Notes under the pieces: generated by a model
Database searches by the model: none
What the model saw: the letters and a program-made list of their open reading frames with translations, nothing else
What the model was told of the DNA's origin: nothing
Shown: positions 25,694-33,035 of the stretch, in pieces
Numbering within the stretch: the stretch's first letter is position 1
Layout of the letters: each line of letters begins with the position of its first letter
Made by a program: the position numbers and the translations under genes
DNA from: Paenibacillus pasadenensis DSM 19293
GTDB lineage: Bacteria; Bacillota; Bacilli; Paenibacillales; Paenibacillaceae
DNA: 64,000 nucleotides
Direction: 5' to 3'
Assembly (NCBI RefSeq): GCF_000422485.1
Contig: NZ_KE383852.1
Span: 180,485 to 244,484, forward strand

Positions 25694-26521
25694 CTACAGT
25701 CTCGAAACGAGCGTCTGCACGAGGCCCAGGAAGCGGGATTTGACGCGTTCTGTCGTTTCGATGACCTCCTCGTGCGAAAGCGGCTGATCCAGAATGCCGG
25801 AAGCCATGTTCGTGATGCAGGAGATGCCCACGACCTCGAGGCCGCAGTGGCGCGCCGCGATTACTTCCGTCACGGTCGACATGCCGACCGCGTCCGCTCC
25901 GAGCGTCCGCATCATGCGGATCTCCGCCGGCGTCTCGTACGACGGGCCGAGCACGGCCAGATAGACGCCCTCGCGCAGCTCGAAGCCTTGCTCGGAAGCG
26001 ATCTCCTTGGCGACGGCGCGCAGCCGGCGGCTGTAGGCCTCCGACATGTCCGGGAAGCGGACGCCGACGGCGCTGTCGTTCGGCCCGATGAGCGGATTGC
26101 GGCCGGTCAGGTTGATATGGTCGGACAGCAGCATCAGGTCGCCTGCGGAATAGGTGGTGTTGATGCCGCCGGCGGCGTTGGTGACGACGAGCTTGTCCGC
26201 TCCGAGCGCTTTCATGACGCGCACGGGGAATGCCGTCAGCTCCGCGCCGTAGCCTTCATACATATGGAAGCGGCCCTTCATCAGAACGACCGGAACGCCG
26301 GCCAGCTTGCCGACGAGCAGCTCGCCGGCATGCCCTTCGACCGTGGAGACCGGGAAATGCGGGATGTCCTCGTAGGAAATCGTGACGGCGTCTTCGATCA
26401 GATCGGCCAGAATGCCGAGACCCGAGCCCATGATGAGGCCGACCTGCGGCTGGATTGGACTGCGGGACGCGATATAGGCGACCGCTTCTTGAATATGGCT
26501 GGCTTGCTGTTGGATGCTCAT
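25694..26521 (-). CDS. punA: Purine nucleoside phosphorylase (trimeric class)
   Basis: Splits guanosine and inosine nucleosides with phosphate for salvage. The 275-residue protein has the family segments MGSGLGILAD, VEGHAGELLVGKLAGVPVVLMKGRFHMYEGY, VVTNAAGGIN and MSTVTEVIAARHCGLEV. In B. subtilis it follows drm (phosphopentomutase) in the xerD-drm-punA order; drm is missing here and xerD lies directly upstream, 36 bases away. Confidence 0.93.
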   Translation of the reverse strand: MSIQQQASHIQEAVAYIASRSPIQPQVGLIMGSGLGILADLIEDAVTISYEDIPHFPVSTVEGHAGELLVGKLAGVPVVLMKGRFHMYEGYGAELTAFPVRVMKALGADKLVVTNAAGGINTTYSAGDLMLLSDHINLTGRNPLIGPNDSAVGVRFPDMSEAYSRRLRAVAKEIASEQGFELREGVYLAVLGPSYETPAEIRMMRTLGADAVGMSTVTEVIAARHCGLEVVGISCITNMASGILDQPLSHEEVIETTERVKSRFLGLVQTLVSRL

Positions 26522-26557
26522 GCTACTTCTTCCTCTCGTCGTTGGCTTGCTTGTTCG

Positions 26558-27526
26558 TCATTCGCGCTCCGGATCGAGGACGCGGGTGCCGAAGCCCGCG
26601 CGCGGGTGGGACCGCTCATAGACGTCCTTGACCCGCGGCCGGTCTCCGAGCGCGTAGCGCTCCGTGGATACGATGCCCTCGTGGCCCATCATTTCCTGCA
26701 CGGCGCGCAGGTCGGCTCCCCGCTCCAGCATATGGGCGGCGAACGACGTGCGCAGCGTATGCGGCGTGATCGCCCCGCCGTCCTCGATGCCGGAGCTGCG
26801 GGCATGCTTTTTGATCGTCTTCCAAAAGCCTTGGCGCGACAGCGGCTCGCCGGAGACGTTCAGGAACAGCTCCTCCGGCTCCGCCGCCCCCATGCGGGCC
26901 GCCGCGCCTCCGATCCGCTGCTCGAGCAGCGCCGGCCGGCCTTCGCGCAAATAAAGGCCGATCCAGCCCGCGGCGATTTGGCCGAGCGGCACGATGCGCT
27001 CTTTTTTGCGGGGGGAGCACACTCGGACGTACCCGAGTCCGGGCTGGGGGTCGGACGCTTTCATCGCGAGCAGCTCGGAGACGCGGATGCCGGAGCCGTA
27101 CAGCAGCTCCAGCATCGCCTTGTCGCGAAGGCCGGCCGGGCTGTCCGTCGCCGGAGCGTTCATCAGCTGCTCGACCTGGTCGAGCGTGAGGGCGACGGGC
27201 TTCGCCAGCTCGCGGCGCGGCAGCTCCACATGCATCGAGGGATCGCGTTCCGTATAGCCGACGCGGGTCAAAAACCGGTAAAACGAGCGCAGCGAGGCGA
27301 GCCGGCGGCTGACCGTCGCGCTGCGCGCCCCGTCGTCCCGGCATGCCTGCAAATACTTGGCCAGATGATGGCGGGTGACGGCGCCGATGGCGCCGATGCC
27401 CTGCCGCTCCATCCAGGCGATCGCATGCTCGAGGTCGCGCTTGTAGGCGTCGTAGGTCGCCGGCGCGACGCGGCGCCCGTTTTCCAGCTCGTCCAGCCAG
27501 GCGTACAGGCATTGGCTCAGCTCCAT
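26558..27526 (-). CDS. xerD: Tyrosine recombinase XerD-like (RipX)
   Basis: Site-specific recombinase expected to resolve chromosome dimers at dif. From ATG 27524-27526 (GAGGGGG upstream) it is 322 aa, with an N-terminal SAM-like domain (LYAWLDELENGRRVAPATYDAYKRDLEHAI region) and a catalytic domain. Catalytic residues are visible: Arg in YGSGIRVSELL, Lys in RKKERIVPLG, HTLR, His in MMGHEGIVSTERY and the Tyr of that motif. The sequence after the nucleophile (ALGDRPRVKDVYERSHPRAGFG) and a 25-residue insertion with RIGGAAARMGAAEPEE differ from usual XerD. Synteny with B. subtilis ripX supports the name. Confidence 0.8.
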   Translation of the reverse strand: MELSQCLYAWLDELENGRRVAPATYDAYKRDLEHAIAWMERQGIGAIGAVTRHHLAKYLQACRDDGARSATVSRRLASLRSFYRFLTRVGYTERDPSMHVELPRRELAKPVALTLDQVEQLMNAPATDSPAGLRDKAMLELLYGSGIRVSELLAMKASDPQPGLGYVRVCSPRKKERIVPLGQIAAGWIGLYLREGRPALLEQRIGGAAARMGAAEPEELFLNVSGEPLSRQGFWKTIKKHARSSGIEDGGAITPHTLRTSFAAHMLERGADLRAVQEMMGHEGIVSTERYALGDRPRVKDVYERSHPRAGFGTRVLDPERE

Positions 27527-27645
27527 GCAATCGTCCCCCTCGCTCAAAGTATAGTCGCTCCGAGCACGTTCGGCAAACGCATGCGCAAGCGGCCCGGACG
27601 CTTCGTCCGGACCGCTTGCTGCAGGCGTCTGGGAGCGCTCGCCGC

Positions 27646-27879
27646 CTACTCTCCGTTGTAATAGAACCAGCGCAGCCGGTCGGCGATCGTGCCGCCTTCG
27701 GGCGGAGCCTCATGCGGCTCGAACACCTTGAGCGCCTGCCCTCGCGGCGGCGCGTACGGATCGAGCGGGCGGACCCAGCTGTCCGCCAGCCGGAAGCCTT
27801 CGTAAACGGCAGCCGTCAGGCAGGCGAACAGCAGCGCGAAGACGAGCCTCGACAACCATCTGCGTACGGAAACGATCAT
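27646..27879 (-). CDS. DUF4227 family protein (YqzK-like)
   Basis: A 77-residue single-pass membrane protein: hydrophobic segment about 9-27 (LSRLVFALLFACLTAAVYEG), then a soluble part ending ADRLRWFYYNGE. The internal ALKVFEP and this ending are the two conserved blocks of the DUF4227/YqzK family. B. subtilis yqzK also lies between ripX and fur. Function unknown. It is cotranscribed at most with xerD (119 bases downstream). Confidence 0.8.
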   Translation of the reverse strand: MIVSVRRWLSRLVFALLFACLTAAVYEGFRLADSWVRPLDPYAPPRGQALKVFEPHEAPPEGGTIADRLRWFYYNGE

Positions 27880-28014
27880 GGCCGGCCCTCCTTCGGTTGC
27901 TCTTCCAGCCTATGCGGCGGACGAGCGGAGTATGTCCGCTCCGCCCGGCCGGGGGATCCGCCCGATCCTCTCCGGCTCCGATCCCATACGTTAACGGAAA
28001 GGAGGGAATCGAAC

Positions 28015-29244
28015 GTGAAGAAGAACTCGATTGGAAGCTGCCTGCGCGCCTGCGCCTGCAGCGGGCCGGGGCGGCATGCGGCGAGGCGCATCGTCGTGCT
28101 GCGGAGCCGCCGCGCTTATGAAGAGGCGGTCCGGGAGCTTGCTCGCGCCGGCATCAAGCCGCTGCGCGCCTGGAAATCCAGCCGCATCCTCTGCCTGCGC
28201 CTCGACCGGCGGGTCTCCTGGCGGGAGCTGCGCCGCCATCCCGAGCTGCGCAGCCTCGAGAAGGATGCCGTCGTGCGCGCGCTCGGCTCCGGCGGCTGCG
28301 CCCGCTGCGGCAGCGGCGGGAGGCTCGTCAGGCCGCTCCGCCGCGGCAAAAGCTGTCGCGGGAAAGGCCATCCATGCGGCAAGCTGCCGTGGAACATCCG
28401 CCGCGTCGAGGCGCCTGCGGTCTGGAGGCGCACGCTCGGAAGCGGAGTCCGCCTCGCCGTCATCGACACCGGCGTCGGGCCGCATCCGGATCTGTGCGTG
28501 GCCGGCGGCGTCAACGTCAGCGGCGGCAAGTCCAAGTCCTACCGCGACGACAACGGGCACGGCACGCATGTCGCCGGCATCGCCGCCGGACGCGGCAGCG
28601 GCGGCGGTCCGCTCGGCGTCGCGCCGGGAGCCTCGCTCTATGCCGTCAAGGCGCTCGACGCCGACGGCTTCGGCAGCCTCAGCAGCATCCTCGACGCGAT
28701 CGAATGGTGTATCCGCCAGCGAATGGACGTCGTCAACATGAGCCTCGGACTGCCTCCCGGCTCTCGCAGCGCCGCGCTGCGGCGGGTCGTGCGCCGGGCG
28801 CGCAAGTCCGGCCTCGTGCTGGTCGCCGCCGCCGGCAACGCAGGCGTGCGCAGCGGCGGCATCGACGTGCCGGCCTCCTATCCGGAGACGATCGCCGTCG
28901 CCGCCTCCGACCGCCGGAACCGCATCGCGCCGTTCAGCAGCCGCGGCAAAGGCATCGACCTGACCGCTCCCGGCGACGAGATCTGCTCCTGCTGGCTGAA
29001 CGGAGGCTACGAGATCGACTCCGGCACGAGCATGAGCGCGCCCCATGTCGCCGGCGGAGCGGCGCTGCTGCTCGCCGCCAATCCCGGCCTGCCGTCCGCG
29101 GCGGTCGCGCCCGTGCTGAAGCGATGGGCGAAGCCGCTTGCCGGCGCTTCGCGCCGCGCTCAAGGCGCCGGCCTGCTGCAGCTGGGGCGGATCGGCTCGG
29201 TCTTTTATCCCGGGACCCGCCCGTTCCTGCGCCGCAGGCGCTGA
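28015..29244 (+). CDS. Subtilisin-like serine protease (S8 family), cysteine-rich, no signal peptide
   Basis: The only large plus-strand gene of the core region. From GTG 28015-28017 (AAAGGAGGG upstream) it encodes 409 residues. The catalytic triad is intact: Asp151 (VIDTGVG), His182 (NGHGTHVAG), Ser339 (SGTSMSAPH), with the oxyanion Asn275 (AAAGNAG). Residues 24-90 resemble an inhibitor-I9-type prodomain (RIVVLRSRRAYEEAVREL to RSLEKDAVVRAL). Cysteines cluster near the N-terminus (9, 13, 15) and at 95-121 (CARC, SCRGKGHPC), with more at 325 and 327. There is no signal peptide or membrane anchor, so it may act inside the cell or spore. It interrupts the yqzK-fur order of B. subtilis, suggesting insertion. 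Arg-rich throughout. Confidence 0.85.
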   Translation: MKKNSIGSCLRACACSGPGRHAARRIVVLRSRRAYEEAVRELARAGIKPLRAWKSSRILCLRLDRRVSWRELRRHPELRSLEKDAVVRALGSGGCARCGSGGRLVRPLRRGKSCRGKGHPCGKLPWNIRRVEAPAVWRRTLGSGVRLAVIDTGVGPHPDLCVAGGVNVSGGKSKSYRDDNGHGTHVAGIAAGRGSGGGPLGVAPGASLYAVKALDADGFGSLSSILDAIEWCIRQRMDVVNMSLGLPPGSRSAALRRVVRRARKSGLVLVAAAGNAGVRSGGIDVPASYPETIAVAASDRRNRIAPFSSRGKGIDLTAPGDEICSCWLNGGYEIDSGTSMSAPHVAGGAALLLAANPGLPSAAVAPVLKRWAKPLAGASRRAQGAGLLQLGRIGSVFYPGTRPFLRRRR

Positions 29245-29269
29245 CAACGCCTATGGCCTCTGAACGATC

Positions 29270-29317
29270 AAACAGCTCCGGCATTCATCGCCCGCTGCTT
29301 GCAGGAGCGATGAATTC
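29270..29317. terminator. Long inverted repeat between convergent subtilase and fur
   Basis: ACAGCTCCGGCATTCATCG pairs with CGATGAATTCGGAGCTGT (one mismatch) across an 11-base loop. T-runs are poor on both sides, but the position between converging genes suggests a bidirectional terminator. Confidence 0.55.
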
Positions 29318-29324
29318 GGAGCTG

Positions 29325-29783
29325 TCAGGGTTTCTTGGAATCGTTGGTTTCTCTGCAGCGTCTGCAGATGCCTTGGAAATCAAGGCGGTGGTCCAGCACG
29401 GCAAAGCCGTATTCGGCCTCCAGCCGTTCTTCGAGCGGACCGAGCCAGTCATCCTTGATCTCCTCCATCGATCCGCATTGGACGCAGATCAGATGGTGAT
29501 GATGATGCTTGCTGTTGTCCGTCCTCAGGTCATAGCGGGCGACGCCGTCGCCGAAATTCATCTTCTCTACGACATGCAGCTCGCTGAGAAGCTCCAGCGT
29601 GCGGTACACGGTGGCCAAGCCGATCTCGGGAGCCTTGTCCTTGACGAGCATGAACACGTCCTCGGCGCTCAGGTGATCGTCCTCGTTCTCGAGGAGAACG
29701 CGCACGGTCGCTTCGCGCTGCGGGGTCAACTTGTAGCCCTGCGACTGGAGCTGCTGCTTGATGGAATCGATCCGGGCTTCCAT
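29325..29783 (-). CDS. fur: Ferric uptake regulator family protein
   Basis: Metal-sensing repressor. From ATG 29781-29783 it is 152 aa: winged-helix DNA-binding half (GYKLTPQREATVRVLLE, AEDVFMLVKDKAPEIGLATVYRTLELLSE) and a dimerisation/metal half with a HHHHHLICVQCG block (two regulatory-site histidines and CxxC), then CRRC forming the second zinc Cys pair. The place between DUF4227 and spoIIM is that of B. subtilis fur, so Fur is preferred over Zur or PerR. A good sigma-A promoter precedes it. Confidence 0.9.
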   Translation of the reverse strand: MEARIDSIKQQLQSQGYKLTPQREATVRVLLENEDDHLSAEDVFMLVKDKAPEIGLATVYRTLELLSELHVVEKMNFGDGVARYDLRTDNSKHHHHHLICVQCGSMEEIKDDWLGPLEERLEAEYGFAVLDHRLDFQGICRRCRETNDSKKP

Positions 29784-29835
29784 GACTTCCCCCCTGCCAC
29801 AAGAAAGCCGGCTAGCCGCCGGCACTTATGACTCT

Positions 29836-29865
29836 ATTATAGTTGCTAGAGGAACGGGAAGTCAA
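29836..29865 (-). promoter_or_regulatory. Sigma-A promoter of fur
   Basis: On the minus strand TTGACT (29860-29865) and TATAAT (29836-29841) are 18 bases apart. A GCCGGC-rich hairpin (29807-29823) lies in the 5' leader between promoter and start codon. Confidence 0.8.
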
Positions 29866-29869
29866 TGAT

Positions 29870-30502
29870 TCAGCCCGGGACGAGCCACTGCGCGGCCCAT
29901 GCCATCAGCGGCGGAGACAGCCAAGCCTCCGCCGCAGCAGCGGCCGCCAGCAGCAGCGCCGCAGCGGCGGCCGTGCCCGAAAGGGACGCCGCGGCAGGCA
30001 GCAGCGGCCCTTGGCGGCGCATCAGCCGGAAGCGGACCAGATGCAGGGCGAACGCGGCGGCCGCCGCGCTGGCGGCGAGATAAGCCGGCAGCGCGAGCAG
30101 GTTGGACGGCGCGACAGCGACGAGCGAAAAGGCGACGCCCCGCCCGCCGTGCTGGATCGCCAGCGTCGCGACGGCGAAGCCGACGAGCACGCCTTTGAGG
30201 AAGTCGAGCGCGGCGAGCAGCGGCAGGCCGATGACCGAGACGCCGAGCAGGACGATCAGCAGCAGCCATCGCCCGTGCAGCCAGTAGACGGTCCAGAACG
30301 AAGACGCTCCCTGCGGAACGCCCTCCGTCGAGAGCTTCAGCAGGAACCGGCTCAAGTCGGCCGCGAGCAGATTCCGCTGCTCCTCGCCGAGGCTGCCGGC
30401 GAGCAGCGCGCCGCAGACGATGCCCGCCGCGCACAGGAACGCCGCGGCGGCGAACAGCAGCCGCTCTTCCTTGGTCCTTCCCATGCCTCCGCCTGCCCGC
30501 AT
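29870..30502 (-). CDS. spoIIM: Stage II sporulation protein M
   Basis: Mother-cell membrane scaffold that localises SpoIIP and SpoIID for septal wall thinning and engulfment. From ATG 30500-30502 (GAGGAGGG upstream) it is 210 aa with about five membrane segments; the DUF95/SpoIIM core includes LGVSVIGLPLLAALDFLKGVLVGF. The C-terminal part is exceptionally alanine-rich. Synteny with fur matches B. subtilis. Sigma-E control is expected but no firm promoter match was found. Confidence 0.88.
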   Translation of the reverse strand: MRAGGGMGRTKEERLLFAAAAFLCAAGIVCGALLAGSLGEEQRNLLAADLSRFLLKLSTEGVPQGASSFWTVYWLHGRWLLLIVLLGVSVIGLPLLAALDFLKGVLVGFAVATLAIQHGGRGVAFSLVAVAPSNLLALPAYLAASAAAAAFALHLVRFRLMRRQGPLLPAAASLSGTAAAAALLLAAAAAAEAWLSPPLMAWAAQWLVPG

Positions 30503-30600
30503 CGTCCGTCCCTCCTCGGCCGCCGTGTTGTCCACATGCTAGCCTATGCGCGGACAGGCCGGTTCATGAACGGAGGCGGCACGAGGCGCCCTGCCGAAGC

Positions 30601-31182
30601 TCAGCCGCGAAGGCCGATCCGGCCGGTCAGCTCGGACAGCCTCCACAAATAGACGGCCATCAGCGTCTTGGCGTCGCCGATGAGGCCTTGCTCGATATAC
30701 GACAGCGCCTGCTCCATCGTCAGCGCCTCGACATGCAGGTCCTCGTCCTCGTCCGGGGAGCTCGCCCCGTGCTCGAGCCCTTCGGCGACGTACAGGTACA
30801 GCTTTTCGTCGGCGAAGCCGGGCGACGTGTAGAAGGCGTCGACGAGCCTCATGCTCGACGCGCTCACGCCCGTCTCCTCCTTCAGCTCGCGCGCCGCGCA
30901 GACCGCCGGGTCCTCGCCGGGATCGAGCTTGCCGGCGGGAATCTCGACCTGGTACTTGTCCATCGGCTTGCGGTACTGGCCGACGGTCAGCAGCTTGCCG
31001 TCCACGATGCAGATGACCGCCGCCGCTCCGGGATGGCGGACGATCTCGCGCGAGGCGGTCGCGCCGCTCGGCAAGCGCACCTGGTCGACCTGCAGCGTGA
31101 TGATCTTCCCGGAATATTTCATTTCGCTCGACAGCGTCACTTCCGCTCCCGGCCGTCCGTCCGTCTGGCTACGCTCGTTCAT
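30601..31182 (-). CDS. nudF: ADP-ribose pyrophosphatase (Nudix hydrolase)
   Basis: Hydrolyses ADP-ribose to AMP and ribose 5-phosphate. From ATG 31180-31182 (GGGAGGAAG upstream) it is 193 aa. The Nudix box reads GKLDPGEDPAVCAARELKEE followed by TGV, with all catalytic Glu residues. IVRHPGAAAVICI and DAFYTSPGFADEKLYLYVAEGL are typical of the ADPRase subfamily. The frame extending to 31530 is spurious. It is divergent from mciZ, with 84 bases between. Confidence 0.92.
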   Translation of the reverse strand: MNERSQTDGRPGAEVTLSSEMKYSGKIITLQVDQVRLPSGATASREIVRHPGAAAVICIVDGKLLTVGQYRKPMDKYQVEIPAGKLDPGEDPAVCAARELKEETGVSASSMRLVDAFYTSPGFADEKLYLYVAEGLEHGASSPDEDEDLHVEALTMEQALSYIEQGLIGDAKTLMAVYLWRLSELTGRIGLRG

Positions 31183-31266
31183 GCGCTTCTTCCTCCCTTG
31201 ATGGCATAGCTTGTCCGCTTCCTGCATATCGTGAAGGCATAACGATCCGGAAGGCGGAATGTCGTC

Positions 31267-31419
31267 ATGAAAATGTATATCGGCGAAAAAGAGCTGAGGC
31301 TCGTCGGAAAAGCATGGGAAATCCGCCATACGCTGCGAAGGCTTGCGCGCGAGGCGGGAGCAGGCGCCCCTCTGCGGCAGGCAGCTGGCCCTGCGGGCAA
31401 AAAAGGCGCCCGGCGCTAG
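31267..31419 (+). CDS. mciZ: Z-ring formation inhibitor MciZ
   Basis: A 50-residue peptide whose LRLVGKAWEIRHTLRRL (about 10-26) closely matches the core of B. subtilis MciZ (VLVGKAWEIRAKLKEYG), the sigma-E-made peptide that caps FtsZ filaments in the mother cell. Position next to nudF and spoIIM is also as in B. subtilis. It starts with ATG and has a weak upstream AAGGCGG. Upstream CATA-type hexamers (31225-31232 and 31238-31246) might be part of a sigma-E promoter but spacing is not convincing. The C-terminal half (Gly/Ala/Arg-rich) replaces the aromatic end of the Bacillus peptide. Confidence 0.8.
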   Translation: MKMYIGEKELRLVGKAWEIRHTLRRLAREAGAGAPLRQAAGPAGKKGARR

Positions 31420-31552
31420 GCGCGGCCTGCTCGGCGCGCATGCAGGCAGGCGCGGCCTGCTTGGCCCGCCGGCAGGCGGGCCGCTTGCCGTGCCGTCGCT
31501 CGCGGCAAGAGCGTTCGGTCCGCCTGCCATTTCGGGACGGACCCGGCCCTCG
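31420..31552. other. GC-rich intergenic stretch with short repeats
   Basis: GGCGCGGCCTGCT occurs twice (about 31420 and 31450) with inverted copies such as GGCCCGCCGGCAGGCGGGCC nearby. The stretch separates mciZ from the convergent M20 peptidase gene and may act as a hairpin terminator for either; no T-run is present. Confidence 0.4.
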
Positions 31553-32680
31553 CTAGCGGCTGGCCGCGCGCTCGATGATCGCTTTCACCAGCTCGGCGGT
31601 ACGGACGAGATCGTCCGCCTTGAGCTGCTCCTTGGTCGTATGGATATGCTCGTAGCCGATCGCCAGATTGACCGTCGGCACGCCGAAGCCGTTGAAGATG
31701 TTGGCGTCGCTGCCGCCGCCGGAAGGGAATGTGCGCGGCTGCAGGCCGATCGCGCGGATCGCCTCGGCGGCCGCCTGCACGACCGGCGAGTCGTCGCTGT
31801 GCTTGTACGACGGATACAGATGCGTCGCCTCCAGCTTCGCGGCGGCGCCGAACTCCGCGGCCGCGGACTCCGCCGCCTGGCGCATCGCCTCGATCTGCCG
31901 CTCCAGCTTGGCGCGGTCGGCGCTGCGCGCCTCGGCCAGCAGCAGCGCCGAGTCGCAGACGACGTTCGTCGCGCCGCCGCCCTCGAAGCGGCCGATGTTG
32001 GCCGTCGTCTCGTGGTCGATGCGGCCGAGCGGCATGCGCGCGATCGCTTTGGATGCGACCTGGATCGCGCTTATGCCGTCCTCGGGATTGACGCCGGCAT
32101 GCGCGCTCCGGCCCGTCACCTCGATCCGGATCTTCGCCTGCCCAGGTGCGGACGTCGCGATGCCGCCGATCTCCCCGTTGGAATCGAGCGCGTAGCCGAA
32201 CTCGGCGCGCAGCTTCGAGCGGTCGAGCGCCCTCGCCCCCGCCAGGCCTGATTCTTCGCCGACGGTGATGACGAACTGCACCTCGCCATGGCGCGCTCCC
32301 GTCTCCTTCAGCACGCGCAGCGCCTCCAGCATCGCGGCCAGCCCGGCTTTGTCATCGCTGCCGAGAATCGTCGTGCCGTCGCTGCGCAGGTAGCCGTCGC
32401 CGTCGAGCCTAGGCTGGATGCCTTTCCCCGGACGGACCGTATCCATATGCGAGGTGAAAAAGATCGTCGGTCCCGAGACGCCTTCCGAGGCCGGCAGCGT
32501 GACGAACAGATTGTTCGCGCCGTGGCCGGTCGCCTGCGCCGCCTCGTCCTCCTCGATCGTCAATCCGAACGCTCCGAACTTCGCTTTCAGCACCTCGCTG
32601 ATCGCCGCCTCGTCGCCCGTCTCGCTGTCGACGCGCACCAGCTCCATGAACTCCTCGATCAGCCTTTCGCGCTGGATCAT
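31553..32680 (-). CDS. M20/M42 family peptidase, PepT-like (YqjE-like)
   Basis: Zinc-dependent di/tripeptidase-like enzyme. From ATG 32678-32680 it is 375 aa. Metal-site motifs are in order: FTSHMDTVRPG, LGSDDKAGLAAMLEAL, VITVGEESGLAGARAL (catalytic Glu pair), ALDSNGE and a late His in YEHIHTTKEQL. The lid/dimerisation domain with RSAHAGVNPEDGISAI lies in the middle. The family is often annotated tripeptidase T, but B. subtilis YqjE is the nearer match in length and context; substrate unknown. Confidence 0.85.
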   Translation of the reverse strand: MIQRERLIEEFMELVRVDSETGDEAAISEVLKAKFGAFGLTIEEDEAAQATGHGANNLFVTLPASEGVSGPTIFFTSHMDTVRPGKGIQPRLDGDGYLRSDGTTILGSDDKAGLAAMLEALRVLKETGARHGEVQFVITVGEESGLAGARALDRSKLRAEFGYALDSNGEIGGIATSAPGQAKIRIEVTGRSAHAGVNPEDGISAIQVASKAIARMPLGRIDHETTANIGRFEGGGATNVVCDSALLLAEARSADRAKLERQIEAMRQAAESAAAEFGAAAKLEATHLYPSYKHSDDSPVVQAAAEAIRAIGLQPRTFPSGGGSDANIFNGFGVPTVNLAIGYEHIHTTKEQLKADDLVRTAELVKAIIERAASR

Positions 32681-32760
32681 CGTTTTTTCCGCCTTTCCGG
32701 CTACGCCCGCAGGCTTGCCGCTGCTTGGTCTTCCGCCTTGCCGAAGCCGCCTGGGGAGGC

Positions 32761-32790
32761 TTGGCTTTTCGCGGAGGTTTTCGGTACAAT
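32761..32790 (+). promoter_or_regulatory. Sigma-A promoter of prli42
   Basis: TTGGCT (32761-32766) and TACAAT (32785-32790) are 18 bases apart on the plus strand, about 65 bases before the prli42 start. Confidence 0.65.
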
Positions 32791-32853
32791 AGAGAGGTGA
32801 AGCTGACTCGCCTCGCCGCAGCCGCAGGCGACCTTCGGAAGGAGTAGATCTCA

Positions 32854-32952
32854 TTGAATCCGCAAGGACGAGCCATCAAGATCGTCATCTACGTCGTGCT
32901 GATCACCTTGCTGGTGACGACCGTCGTATCGAGCATCGGTCTGCTGTTTTAA
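32854..32952 (+). CDS. prli42: Stressosome-associated membrane peptide Prli42
   Basis: A 32-residue peptide: short basic N-terminus (MNPQGRAIK) followed by one membrane helix (IVIYVVLITLLVTTVVSS) and IGLLF. It matches the Prli42 pattern known from Listeria and Bacillus, a miniprotein that anchors the stressosome to the membrane. Start is TTG with GGAAGGAG nine bases ahead; promoter upstream and terminator downstream make it a free-standing gene. A stressosome (RsbR/S/T) is not in this window. Confidence 0.75.
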   Translation: MNPQGRAIKIVIYVVLITLLVTTVVSSIGLLF

Positions 32953-32957
32953 GAAAG

Positions 32958-33002
32958 GACGGGACTTTCGGCGCGCCGCGCCGCGAGTCCCGTCTTTTTT
33001 TT
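32958..33002 (+). terminator. Terminator of prli42
   Basis: GACGGGACT and AGTCCCGTC pair around a GC-rich internal hairpin and are followed by eight or more T residues. Confidence 0.9.
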
Positions 33003-33035
33003 CAGCGGCCAGTCCGGACGGCCAACCCTGGACGG

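Noticed and set aside
27985..27993. CATACGTTA as a sigma-K or sigma-E -10 for the subtilase
   Set aside because: Transcription would start inside the Shine-Dalgarno sequence and no -35 is present.
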